DNA of 30,724 bases, from contig JALQPE010003018.1 of NCBI GenBank assembly GCA_030407315.1, positions 1-30,724 of the forward strand, written 5' to 3'. The notes under the pieces were generated by a model. It searched no databases and was not told the origin of the DNA. It worked only from the letters and a program-made list of their open reading frames with translations. The translations under genes were made by a program, and so were the position numbers. The stretch is from Asparagopsis taxiformis (Eukaryota; Rhodophyta; Florideophyceae; Bonnemaisoniales; Bonnemaisoniaceae). Shown one piece after another: positions 10,001 through 18,580 of the stretch. Position 1 is the stretch's first letter. Each line of letters opens with the position of its first letter.

Positions 10001-11008
10001 GTATAATATTGTTTATATAAATTTATATATTGCTAACAATCTATGTTCCCTTCTCTACTTTCCCACCTCACACAACATCAAGACATCAAATCTTTACGTG
10101 AAGTTCTCTTCTGCTCTGCTCCCTGATAATAACTCATTTCATCTATACGTACCTACACTCTAATATCTTTTTGTGCTTTTTAACCACTACTTGTACATCC
10201 CTCTTTACACATATTCCATACCGCGTCCTTTCGACTTCATCTTTCTGGTTTCATTCTCATTCTCTGAACATCTTCGAAAAACAAAGATGCATCTTTGTTC
10301 TTTCACTGTACTTACGGCGCATGGTGCGCTGTAAGATTTGTGACCATCTTGGACGTCTTCATCTCCTGTGCGGCACAATTGTCCGCCATTTTTGAAATAG
10401 CAAAAAGTGCGCGCTTTAGTTTCGCCAAGCGTCATACCAAGCGTCTTTGCTGACCGTCACGGGCACCTTCTGTCGACATTTAAGCGCCTACCGTCACTCT
10501 TTTCCACTCTTCCCGTCATTCTCTCACGTTATCACCCAGTTTTGCCGTTCTCTACTATCCTGTCAGTAGAGAACGGCAAACCTAGGTGATAATGTGCTTC
10601 ACATTCTATGGAATGCAAATAACGATCGCGCGCATTTCATGGTTAGCAGCATAGTTAGGGAATCCCCTTCTGTTTTCTCAATTCCCTCCCCCTTCGCATG
10701 TAAGTTCTCCCTCTCCATCGCTACTCTGACCTAGACGCTACAACAAATACTAACAGACTTTCTCTCTCCCATACTTCGGTTCTTCTTCTCATTCTCCCCT
10801 TCCGCTCACCTTTCGGTACGTATTTTCACCTTCTCTTCAACTGCTATGGGTTCATTTCAATTTATAACTTTTTCCTCTATTGATTTCCATACTTCATTTC
10901 GTCTCTACTCTACTCCGAAATAGGAAATAGGCCTTAGTTGTTCATAGTTCGTAGTACACAGATAGCAGTTCTGTAGAGTAGTAACGATAGCACTATCAAT
11001 AGTTTAAT
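10001..11008. other. Pyrimidine-rich non-coding spacer
   Basis: The plus strand is enriched in C and T through most of this stretch, with runs such as those near 10490-10520 and 10690-10820. An AT-rich patch lies at about 10005-10035. I see no coding frame with recognisable similarity. The only structured item is the hairpin at 10525-10596. It separates the retroelement from the LINE material. Confidence 0.5.
10525..10596. repeat. Long imperfect hairpin (16-bp perfect inner stem)
   Basis: Bases 10541-10556 (TTTGCCGTTCTCTACT) are the exact reverse complement of 10565-10580, with an 8-base loop. Outside a 4x4 internal loop, 10525-10536 pairs with 10585-10596 with one G-T wobble. The result is a 72-base fold with 28 paired positions. 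The shape resembles a small-RNA precursor or a relic of a short inverted-repeat element. Function is unknown. Confidence 0.75.
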
Positions 11009-11235
11009 TCAGAGCTCTTTCAAACTAAACTTTCTGTCTCCTTCCCTACCAGGAAGAAGATGCAATTCTGGTCGACATGACCAATCTGTCATATTTTCAG
11101 TTCCTATACGTCCTACCCTTCCCATTTTATAGATCCTATGATTAGAATAGTGGCGTCTGCCACCCGCCGAATGCCAGTGTCCCACCATATCCATTCCGTC
11201 CCGTCCGCTGGTAAATTTCCACTCCTTTCCGCCCT

Positions 11236-11811
11236 TCAACCACCCTTCTTGATGATATTTGAGTCCCGGAGTGCTTTTATTGTTTCCTGGATCATTTCCC
11301 TCTTTTGCTGTGGTAGCTCTGCGATCGCGCGTTTTCTCGCGACTTCCGCCCACGTTCTAGCTCCTTGATTTTCTTTCCTTGGATCTTCCATTCCCCGTTC
11401 AGCGTCTCGGCTGGCTCTCGTGGTGCCTGTTTGTTCAATTCGCTGTGTCACATTCTGTGTGATCTCTTCAGTTCTTGGTTCTTGTCCTGCTTGTTGCATT
11501 TGCTCCAACTTTTTCTTGAGCCATCTGTTCTGGTCTACCAACTCGTTGATTTTGGCTTGGTGTTGTGCTTCCATTTTGTCTAATTTTTCCGTTAGCTGTT
11601 CTATCCTTTTCGCCATCTTGTAGAATTCTTCTGTCGGTAATGTGACCGCTTCTTGCCCTTGCGGAGGCGCGGTACTCGCTCCTTCTGCTGCTCGAGTGTT
11701 GTTGACTGTTCTTTGTGATGTTCCAGCTGGTTCACTTGTGGGTGGCAGGGTTTTCTTCGGCGTTGGTGTTCTGCTAGCTCTCCTTCGTGCTTCGTGCTTT
11801 ATCGTATACAC
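11236..11811 (-). pseudogene. Coiled-coil part of a LINE ORF1-like protein
   Basis: The 191-residue frame has a Pro/Thr-rich start, then a strong coiled coil at about residues 65-115 with heptad spacing ('MAKRIEQLTEKLDKMEAQHQ', 'AKINELVDQNRWLKKKLEQM'), then a charged tail. It overlaps the zinc-finger frame at 11774-12898 by about 40 bases in another phase, with basic Ser/Thr-rich sequence on both sides, so the two were probably one protein joined before an indel. Coiled coil plus zinc motifs suggests an RNA-binding ORF1 of a non-LTR retrotransposon. I do not recognise a specific family. Confidence 0.5.
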
Positions 11812-12898
11812 CTGTGCTCCGCCTGCGCGGTTTGTTCAGCGGCGTGACTCGTACTGGCGTCACTTTGTCTTCAACATGCTGTGTTCGTCCCTTGTTCGTT
11901 GTATCTTGTGCCATTGGTTCAGGAATGCTTCTGGCAATCGTTCTCCAGTCTCCTCCCAGACTGGCTCTCACAGTTGTGTTCACCGCCGTTCCAATGACAA
12001 CTTTCCTGCAGTTGTCGCAGCGCATAGCGACCCCGTGAACTGTGAGGTGAAGGAGCTGCAACCCTCCTGCCTGCTTACATGTCATGCACTGGATTCTACT
12101 TCCGTATTTCGTGAGGAGCTTGGCCATTTGCTTGGGACCGTCAAGTCCTTCAAGCCTCACACGACTTTCTTCAATCCATTTCTCGGCTTTCATCAGTGCT
12201 ATCACTACAGTCGGGCTGTGCGTGTTCCTCTTCATGAGGTTCACTATTGCTACTCTCTTGTATGCCTTGCTACATGCTCTGCACCGCAGGCACGGCCCCC
12301 GGATTGGCTCATCCTTGTTGAGCCCGTAAGGTCGTACTTGTCCCTGTTCTCTACAGTGTTCGCAAACGATGCTCGCGAGTGTATCGTTGTCTAGGCTCCA
12401 GGTGTGTATCGGTTGCACTGGCGTCTTCTCGGCTGTTTGTGGGTTCTTCTCAATCTCATCGGCTTCTTGCGCGTTTGCTTCGCGGTGTTCTGGGTGCGTT
12501 ACCAGTCGATTATTTCCATCTGTGATGCCAGTTGGTGGTTCTCGGGCCGCCACACCAGCCGCTCCTGTGCTTTCACATCTTTCCGCGCTTGCCGATCGCT
12601 CGTTCTGCTTCTGCGTGCGCTGCAGATCGCGATTTACGCCGTCTTCCTCGTCGTCACCGAAGGTACCGATCGTGCTTTGTGTCGATTCCCAGGGGCGCGC
12701 CGTGTTTGATCTCCCGGGCTTCCCGGGAGGTGTTTTCGTCTTTGGTATCTTATTGGCTGGCAGGAGTGCTGTGACCGTTGTGGCCTTGTCTCCTTTGCCT
12801 ATAACGATGCTTACAGGACCGTCGGCGTCGCGCATTGGACGTTTCCCGGATACCTGTGGGGCGGTCCCCGGGTCGGGAGGGACCGCCGGCGGTTTCAT
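11774..12898 (-). CDS. Cys-rich zinc-finger protein, probable LINE ORF1
   Basis: The 374-residue frame opens with ATG (MKPPAVPPDPG). About 170 hydrophilic residues precede a Cys-rich block: 'CEHC' at about residue 180, then 'CLRCRACSKAYKR', then 'CMTCKQAG' and 'MRCDNCRKVVIG'. The paired C-x2-C units suggest two zinc-binding modules separated by a helical stretch. Such nucleic-acid-binding proteins are common as the first ORF of LINEs. It starts only about 108 bases past the end of the reverse transcriptase frame on the same strand, which is the reverse of the usual ORF1-ORF2 order, so it may begin a second element copy. Family not recognised. Confidence 0.5.
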   Translation of the reverse strand: MKPPAVPPDPGTAPQVSGKRPMRDADGPVSIVIGKGDKATTVTALLPANKIPKTKTPPGKPGRSNTARPWESTQSTIGTFGDDEEDGVNRDLQRTQKQNERSASAERCESTGAAGVAAREPPTGITDGNNRLVTHPEHREANAQEADEIEKNPQTAEKTPVQPIHTWSLDNDTLASIVCEHCREQGQVRPYGLNKDEPIRGPCLRCRACSKAYKRVAIVNLMKRNTHSPTVVIALMKAEKWIEESRVRLEGLDGPKQMAKLLTKYGSRIQCMTCKQAGGLQLLHLTVHGVAMRCDNCRKVVIGTAVNTTVRASLGGDWRTIARSIPEPMAQDTTNKGRTQHVEDKVTPVRVTPLNKPRRRSTGVYDKARSTKES

Positions 12899-12943
12899 AG
12901 TGTTAGTTTTTTCGATATTTTTCAGCGGAGGAATTATGAAAAT

Positions 12944-12949
12944 TTTATT
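12944..12949 (-). promoter_or_regulatory. AATAAA polyadenylation-like signal after the LINE RT
   Basis: The minus strand reads AATAAA about 60 bases past the RT stop, followed by A-rich sequence near 12905-12922. This fits the 3' end of a LINE copy just before the next reading frame starts. A hexamer alone is weak evidence. Confidence 0.35.
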
Positions 12950-13005
12950 CGAGTTCCAATGTCCCGATGGCAGGCTATGCGGCTACTCTTCTACTCTGTG
13001 GCCTA

Positions 13006-14142
13006 TTACACTGTGCTTCGATCTCCGTTCTCGTCTATCTGCGTCATTCTTTCTTGTACTCTGTCCATTCTCATTATTTTGCTGATTGCACATTCCACTT
13101 TCTCCATCTCTTGTTTCGTGAGCTTCTTTTTGGGCATTTCTTTCTTGAGTGTTCTTATCGCTTCCTTATACTCGGTGCTTCTCCTCGTTTCTCTGTGTGG
13201 CAGTGCGTTCATCTTCCTATTTTGGAGTGGGAACAGGTTCAAATACCAGCGTATTCCACTCTTTCCCACTTCATGCTTTCCGCTGTTCATGATGGGTATT
13301 GTCACCCTAGATCCATCCATTGGGATTTTCCTCGCTGCAGTAGCGCACAGTGCGCTCTTAAATTTCCACACCTCCTCTTTTCCTACCGCTGGCGGAATTC
13401 CATGCCTGCGTTTATGTGTCTCCGCTGCTGCAATGTCTTGTGCCGCGCTCTGTTTCTTTTGAGGGTTATTCCCTGCTCTCTCCATCCTTCTTTCCATCCT
13501 TCTTTCCATTTTATACCAGATACTGGCTGCGCGATACGTGTAGGGCAGCAGGCCACATGCTTTGCGTGCTCGTGCTCTTGCTACTGATGCTGGGGGTACT
13601 CTGTTAATCGCTATCGATATGATTCGCGTTTGCATCTTTTCGTATGCGTCGCGGACCTGCTCTTCAGGCGGGGTTATGTGTATAGCATACTCTGCTATTG
13701 GAGTGACTAGCGCCGCACATACCCGGAGTACCATCTTCGTGCCGCACCTGTTTGCTGACAGTCCCAACCCTTTTAGCACTTCTGTGCACTTGATCGCTCT
13801 CTTGCATCTCTCAACTGATCCCTTACCTGTTATCCCAGTGTTGTTCATTGTGACTCCCAGGTATGTAGTTTCTTGTACTTCCTTGATTTCTTCGCCCGCA
13901 ATGTAGAATTTGCCATCGCTCGCGTTTGTGAGTAGCTCGCACTTTCGTGCACTCCACTCCATGCCATAGTCTCTTACCCACGGCGATGATTTCTCTAATG
14001 CCTTATTCATAGATTGGTCGTCTTTGGTGAATATAATCACATCGTCAGCAAACACTATGATACCGGTTGTTGTATTGAAGTAGTCGTTTCCTTTGCCCAG
14101 TATAGCTTCAATATACGTGTCCATGTACATGTTGAACAGTGT
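13006..14142 (-). pseudogene. LINE reverse transcriptase, C-terminal part
   Basis: This frame resumes RT directly after the break: 'NMYMDTYIEAIL', then the catalytic 'GIIVFADDVIIFTKDD' (F-A-D-D box). Next come 'WSARKCELL' and 'TYLGVTMN', the thumb-adjacent block of non-LTR reverse transcriptases. The remaining ~250 residues are a basic helical tail without a recognisable nuclease or zinc motif. The frame ends at a stop at 13006. A small duplication (RMERRMER) is visible. Target-primed reverse transcription is the family role. Confidence 0.82.
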
Positions 14143-14817
14143 TGTGCTCGGGGGTCTCCTTGGGGCACTCCTTTGGTAATTAGCATGTGGCCATATCGGT
14201 CGTCCACCATGTCTCTGCTTCTAATTCGCATTGGCTGTAGCAAGTATGCCACTTGCTTTGCCAGCTGTGCTGGTAGTCGTTCTTCCACTATTCGCATCAA
14301 TTTGTCTCGCGGAACCATGTTGTACGCCTTCTTTAAGTCCAGTATGGCTGTATATGTCATGCCCATTCCTCTCAATTGAGAGGTTCGCATAATGGCAGTC
14401 TCGGTGCTCGTTTCGGCCCTGAAGCCCACCTGCGCTGGGTGGAATTCATATGTTTCTCGGATCTGTGTATCAATAGCTTTGTCCACTATTTTCCTGAGCT
14501 GTGAAATAATCGATATTGGCCTGTAGTTTGCCGGATTATTTGTTTCGCCTTTCTTGTGTATAGGTACCATTATTGCTGTCCTCCACTGCTTCGGCATATG
14601 ACAGAGCTCTCCACACTTTTTCCATACCGCGGCGATAAGGTTGCTCATGAGCTTCGGGGATGTCTTCAATGCTTCCACAAAGACTCCGTCCGCTCCCTCG
14701 CTCTTTCCATTCGACGTTTCTTGGATTGTTTTCCCTATTCTTCTCTCGATTTGTTCCGCTGTGGTGAAGTGTTGGAGTGTAGGGACGAACGTCTGTGTTC
14801 TCGGAAATGGACGCGGA
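14055..14817 (-). pseudogene. LINE reverse transcriptase, N-terminal part, 5'-truncated
   Basis: The frame is open without a start from about 14817 and carries 'EGADGVFVEAL', 'QWRTAIMVPIHKKGETNNPA', 'NYRPISIISQLRKIVDKAID', 'QVGFRAE', 'AILDLKKAYNMVPRDKL' (first catalytic Asp) and 'GVPQGD'. These are RT blocks 0 to 4 of non-LTR elements. At a run of C near 14145 the phase changes and RT continues in the 13006-14142 segment, so the gene is broken by an indel. No apurinic endonuclease lies upstream. Coding sequence meets repeats at about 14820, so the copy is 5'-truncated, as LINEs often are. Confidence 0.85.
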
Positions 14818-14819
14818 CG

Positions 14820-14940
14820 TCCACAACCTCTAGTACACCTAGTATTACTAGGCGGACGTCCATGTTCTCCAGTATTTTTGGATGTCCGCCTAGAACCGGA
14901 CGTCCATGCGGTCTAGTACGTCTAGTATTACTAGGGCGAC
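14820..14940. repeat. Short tandem repeat rich in GGACGTCC
   Basis: Two copies of a ~84-base unit are visible: TCTAGTAC(A/G)(C/T)CTAGTATTACTAGG occurs near 14829 and again near 14912, each followed or preceded by GGACGTCCATG. The element at 14945-28274 inserted just after the second copy. The GGACGTCCA core also appears in the satellite-like units at the right end of the window, so the two flanks may belong to one repeat family. Confidence 0.6.
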
Positions 14941-14944
14941 ATTC
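14941..14944. repeat. Left target-site duplication (ATTC)
   Basis: ATTC directly abuts the left inverted repeat, and the same four bases directly abut the right one at 28275-28278. A 4-bp match has about a 1 in 256 chance of being accidental, so this is likely but not proven. Confidence 0.65.
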
Positions 14945-14990
14945 AACACTGGTTTTTGTCTGTACAGAACGTACTTTCGAAATCAGAATC
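14945..14990 (+). repeat. Left terminal inverted repeat (46 bp)
   Basis: It begins AACACTGGTTTTTGTCTGTA and is the inverted copy of 28229-28274, with differences only at positions 13, 33 and 39 (each T here, C in the right repeat). It contains the 10-base palindrome TCTGTACAGA at 14959-14968, a plausible transposase-binding core. Confidence 0.92.
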
Positions 14991-15000
14991 GGGTTTTTTC

Positions 15001-15068
15001 ATAATGATTGAATAGGTGATATGACAAGTGTCATATTGATTGAAGCTATGTCAAGTTGATTGAATTTT
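15001..15068. repeat. Left subterminal TTGATTGA repeats
   Basis: Three copies of a TGATTGA core lie inside the left inverted repeat, at about 15005, 15036 and 15057. The last (AGTTGATTGAATTTT, 15054-15068) occurs inverted at 28182-28196 near the right end, and a further TGATTGA copy lies at about 28206-28213. Repeated subterminal motifs commonly bind transposase. Confidence 0.7.
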
Positions 15069-15083
15069 ATTTTGTCTTAGTGG

Positions 15084-17585
15084 TTACCTCAGCATTGATG
15101 CTAGCCCAGCTCGGATTTCTTTTTCTACTCCTACTCTAATTCTTTTGTTCGTGAGTGACGCGAATTCAGCAATGACGGTGTCGACTGAAATAGTACTCTC
15201 CCATGGTACCGCCCTATTACGCTTTCGTATCACTGCAGGGCGATACTTCCCGGTCCATACATTCCCCTTATCGTAGACCTCGTACCACCGAACTGATAAT
15301 CTTTTGATAACCCCTTCACCGTTTTCCTCACAAGCTTTTATCTGCCCCAACCAAAACGGCATATCGGTTGTACAACCTTCTCCGTTTACGGATACAAAGC
15401 GATTTACAGAATAAGGGAGGTCAGTCAACGGAGCCGAACATGTGTTCGAAATTTCGTCCTCCTCATGTAGAACCAATCTATTCGAAACTTGATTGCGGTA
15501 CACTCCGTTCAGCTCGAAGCAGTCATGTAGGTTCCAGTGAAAAGGGTCATCCCTATTCGAATATACCTGTTCAATCAATGCATGCAATTGCATCATCTTT
15601 GACGTACTATTAACTCTGGTTTCCTCTGCTCGAAGTCTTAACATGACTTCGTCTCGATCCGGCGGACTTTTCAACACTGTGGGAGGAACTACTTTGAGAT
15701 CCGGTGGTACCAATGTGAAGCCCTTTAGACCCAGTGTGATTGTTGGGAGGGGCTCCCATTCATCGTCGCAGGAGAGCTTGACGTTGCATGCCGTGTTGTA
15801 CCAGCCAGTACGACGATCCGAACTTTCAGAGCGGAAAAACTTGAAGTACCTGTACTTTGAAAATGCATGCACCTTTCCAATCGAATTTTCGTTCGTGCAA
15901 AGGCCAGAGAAATTTGCGACGTGATTCATACGACAAACAGATGGCTCCGGTGTGTAAGAAAGCCGTAGCTCCCCAATTAGATCGTCCATGGTAGCTGCAT
16001 TATAGCAATGCAACCTCCGCGAGGTGCAACTGAACGCTTGGTCAATATCAGCATGAGTGTGCCCAATTGGTAGGAACGAAACTTGAACTTCAAGGAAAAC
16101 ACCCCATGCGACAAGGCACTCCAGATAGCAGAACAGAAACCTATTCTTGTTCTCTCTTGTGCAATTATCAACTTGCACGAATAGTGTCCCTTGCAGTTTT
16201 GATCCCATAGCTTTCCTTGTAAGAGTCCTGTGTAGCGCCTCAATTATGTGGTTAGCGCCGGATTCGAACTCAGCAGTCATCGTGTAGAGCGAAAGGTGCT
16301 TCTGAACTCCATGCTCGAGAACGCCTATTAATTTCACTTTCAAGCTATGGCCCACGGTTGCTTTCGTATTGACAATGAAATGAGGTAGGCCGTAGCTGGA
16401 CTGGTCAGCCCCGTCGACAATCAATGATGTGAATCTTGATGGAAATAGCGCCGCCTGCTCACACTTCTTCTGGTACTCCCTTCGCTCCCGTGATACCATT
16501 TCAATATGCAGTTTACGGCGCTCAAGAAGTGGTGCAGTGCGAGAAGAATCAGTTCCGATCCTTTCCAGATGATCCCGTAGGTATTCACACTCTGAACATT
16601 TCATAAATCTGTGGATTCTCCTGACCTTGATATGACTGCAGTACTTTTTCCAAGTTGTGTAAAAGTAACTTAAAGTGGGAAATGCCTTTCCGGGATAAAG
16701 AACGTCGTACTGATCACAAAACATTTCATATACAGGTCTCTTCTGAAAGAGAGGTAGGTGTTTCTCTGCTCTGTCTGGCATATCATCGGCAGTAGAAGAT
16801 GCTAAACGGTCGAGGAAACAGATGATTGCATCCCTCTGTGGTGAAGCAGCATCTCTTCTCGCACCTTTGAACAAGACTGAGGTTCCTTCTTCAGCAGATT
16901 TTTTAACTGAGCTCTGGAGATGTCGCGAAAACTTGAAGGAATACTCGAGGAAGCGATAACAAACGGGCCTTCCTGAGAAATAGTACACTTTCTTGTTGGC
17001 CTGTAGCATGCTCAGTAAATATTTCCGCCGTTCTTCCCTGTTCCATAGAAGGACTCTTCCTGCTTCGTGGCGCAAGAATACGATATCGGTTTTCCAGAAG
17101 CACCTCTTCTCACAACACGTTTTTTTGCGAATGTTCATAGCTGAGAGAGAGTTGATGAATTTTTTTCTCTTCTGCCGCATTGTACTCATCGTAGATTGAG
17201 ACGGAACAGCTGCTATGTGATCAGAAGTAGCGCATTCTCCATTTCGAAGTCTAGAAAATGGCCTCTTCAGTTTTGTTACAGGCTTGGAGATGGGCGAGGT
17301 TGAAATGTTATTTGTTTCGTTACCAAAATCGGAACTCTCCTCGGAGTGACTGTGTGCAGTGTTATTCTGGGTGCCGTTGCCGGGACAAGAGCCAGGTCTC
17401 GAGAGAACAGCGTTGTACCATGAGGTGCTTCCTGTGCTTTGATACTCGATGAAAGGAGTACCACGTGGAGATGTATCGCTCATGTGACGAGAAGATAACG
17501 AGCGCAACATATGTTCTTCACTCGACTGCTCTTCACTCGACTGCAATTGGGAACGGAATTGAAGTGGCGGCCGAAAGTGATTCAT
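15084..17585 (-). CDS. DUF7869-like RNase H-fold protein, probable transposase
   Basis: The 833-residue protein starts at the ATG at 17585 (context CACCATGA); the frame upstream has only non-ATG codons. After a Ser-rich N-terminus comes a Cys motif (C157, C158, C162) with 'FSGRPVCYRFLEYSFKFSR'; a C-x2-C pair lies at 330-333. The core has 'SLIVDGADQSSYG' (D391, D394), 'FVQVDNCTRENKNRFLFCYL' (D473) and 'FLPIGHTHADIDQAFS' (H509, H511, D513, D515), the pattern of DUF7869-type proteins common in transposon-rich eukaryotes. The spaced acids suggest a DDE-like nuclease. The C-terminal ~100 residues ('PFWLGQIKACEENGEGV', 'PWESTI') form a module shared with the 22138-23160 gene. It is intact, sits next to the left end and reads outward toward it. 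The transposase role is inferred. Confidence 0.75.
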   Translation of the reverse strand: MNHFRPPLQFRSQLQSSEEQSSEEHMLRSLSSRHMSDTSPRGTPFIEYQSTGSTSWYNAVLSRPGSCPGNGTQNNTAHSHSEESSDFGNETNNISTSPISKPVTKLKRPFSRLRNGECATSDHIAAVPSQSTMSTMRQKRKKFINSLSAMNIRKKTCCEKRCFWKTDIVFLRHEAGRVLLWNREERRKYLLSMLQANKKVYYFSGRPVCYRFLEYSFKFSRHLQSSVKKSAEEGTSVLFKGARRDAASPQRDAIICFLDRLASSTADDMPDRAEKHLPLFQKRPVYEMFCDQYDVLYPGKAFPTLSYFYTTWKKYCSHIKVRRIHRFMKCSECEYLRDHLERIGTDSSRTAPLLERRKLHIEMVSRERREYQKKCEQAALFPSRFTSLIVDGADQSSYGLPHFIVNTKATVGHSLKVKLIGVLEHGVQKHLSLYTMTAEFESGANHIIEALHRTLTRKAMGSKLQGTLFVQVDNCTRENKNRFLFCYLECLVAWGVFLEVQVSFLPIGHTHADIDQAFSCTSRRLHCYNAATMDDLIGELRLSYTPEPSVCRMNHVANFSGLCTNENSIGKVHAFSKYRYFKFFRSESSDRRTGWYNTACNVKLSCDDEWEPLPTITLGLKGFTLVPPDLKVVPPTVLKSPPDRDEVMLRLRAEETRVNSTSKMMQLHALIEQVYSNRDDPFHWNLHDCFELNGVYRNQVSNRLVLHEEDEISNTCSAPLTDLPYSVNRFVSVNGEGCTTDMPFWLGQIKACEENGEGVIKRLSVRWYEVYDKGNVWTGKYRPAVIRKRNRAVPWESTISVDTVIAEFASLTNKRIRVGVEKEIRAGLASMLR

Positions 17586-17785
17586 GGTGGGGAAACGATC
17601 AGATTTGTTTCGGTGACTGCGGAGTGGCTTTGATGGAAGCTTGAGGTAATAGAAATGGAAACAAATGGATTTCTGCAAAATGACTCAGTGGACTTCAGCT
17701 CGATTTCTCATGATACTAACGGGCAGCGACGGTCAGTATCCGCCGCCGGAACCAAATAATGAAATCTGGTTCCTCTAATCCGGAT

Positions 17786-17795
17786 TAAATAGCAC
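17786..17795 (-). promoter_or_regulatory. Possible TATA-like box upstream of the transposase gene
   Basis: On the minus strand a CTATTTAA-type sequence lies about 200 bases upstream of the ATG at 17585, in the gap between the methyltransferase remnant and the transposase gene. It is the only AT-rich promoter-like word I see there, so the call is weak. Confidence 0.25.
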
Positions 17796-17852
17796 CAATG
17801 GATCATGAAAAATGATTTGTCATTGACAAAGTGTCTGGATATCGATGGAATA

Positions 17853-18580
17853 CTATTTCGACTCGGGAAAACTTTGACTGCGTTTCGGTTCCATGCTGAA
17901 AATATCCCAAGCGAATATTCCAAGCAGTCCCTTCAACGTTTCCGGAGGGGGCTCAACACCACCGTAACAGTAAGGATAGGTTCGGTCTCCGGAACCCTCT
18001 CTCAGTTCGAATTTGTAGCACGAAACGAGTTTCTCTCCCTTCTTTTCGAATCTAGAAAGGGGGATATTGTGAATAGTAGTTTGAAATCGATCACCAGTAG
18101 ACAATGGACGAAGCAAAGTTGCTTCTCCCACTGTTTTCCCAGATAAGCACAAATTGACAATATCCCCGCCTCGGAATATGTGATCTGGCCAATCATCATG
18201 CTCACTTTCCGCTTGGCAATTTCTGTCGTCCTTCCGTTCCTGAAATCCTTCTTTGTCGAGACCAGAACCCAATTCCTGGTTCGGAACAGATTCCTGGGAA
18301 GAGCGTATAGTGTCCTCCACGCATTCTCCTGTTTTCCGCCTCTTAGACCTTCGAATAGGCTTGATTTCTTGGTTGTATAATATTTCAGCTACAGAACGGA
18401 GTCTCTCGTACGCTAAACGAAAAGTGTTGGCACTGGCCTCAATTATCACGCACGAACGAGCAGTTCTCATGGCTGCAATGGCGGTTGTTAATGTACCCCC
18501 GTAAGCATCGATGACAGAACCACGTTCCGGACAGAACGTATTGATTACTTCCGAAAGCAAACTGATATTCTTTTCTTCTG
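17853..18580 (-). pseudogene. DNA methyltransferase C-terminal part (SAM-binding motif), out of frame
   Basis: This frame holds the part of the methyltransferase missing from the upstream gene: 'EKNISLLSEVINTFCPERGS' then 'VIDAYGGTLTTAIAAMRTAR' and 'CVIIEAS'. The D-A-Y-G-G...TT block corresponds to the D-P-F-x-G-x-G-T-T SAM-binding motif I that follows the catalytic motif in beta-class enzymes. It is offset from the main frame by one position at about 18581-18600, with no codons missing, so a single indel, rather than a long intron, best explains the break. The remaining ~150 residues have basic and acidic stretches and no recognised domain. A short intron or sequencing error cannot be excluded. 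Confidence 0.7.

Noticed and set aside
12967..13587. Plus-strand frames of ~200 codons over the LINE
   Set aside because: They are antisense to the reverse transcriptase and Cys-rich frames, which carry the real motifs.
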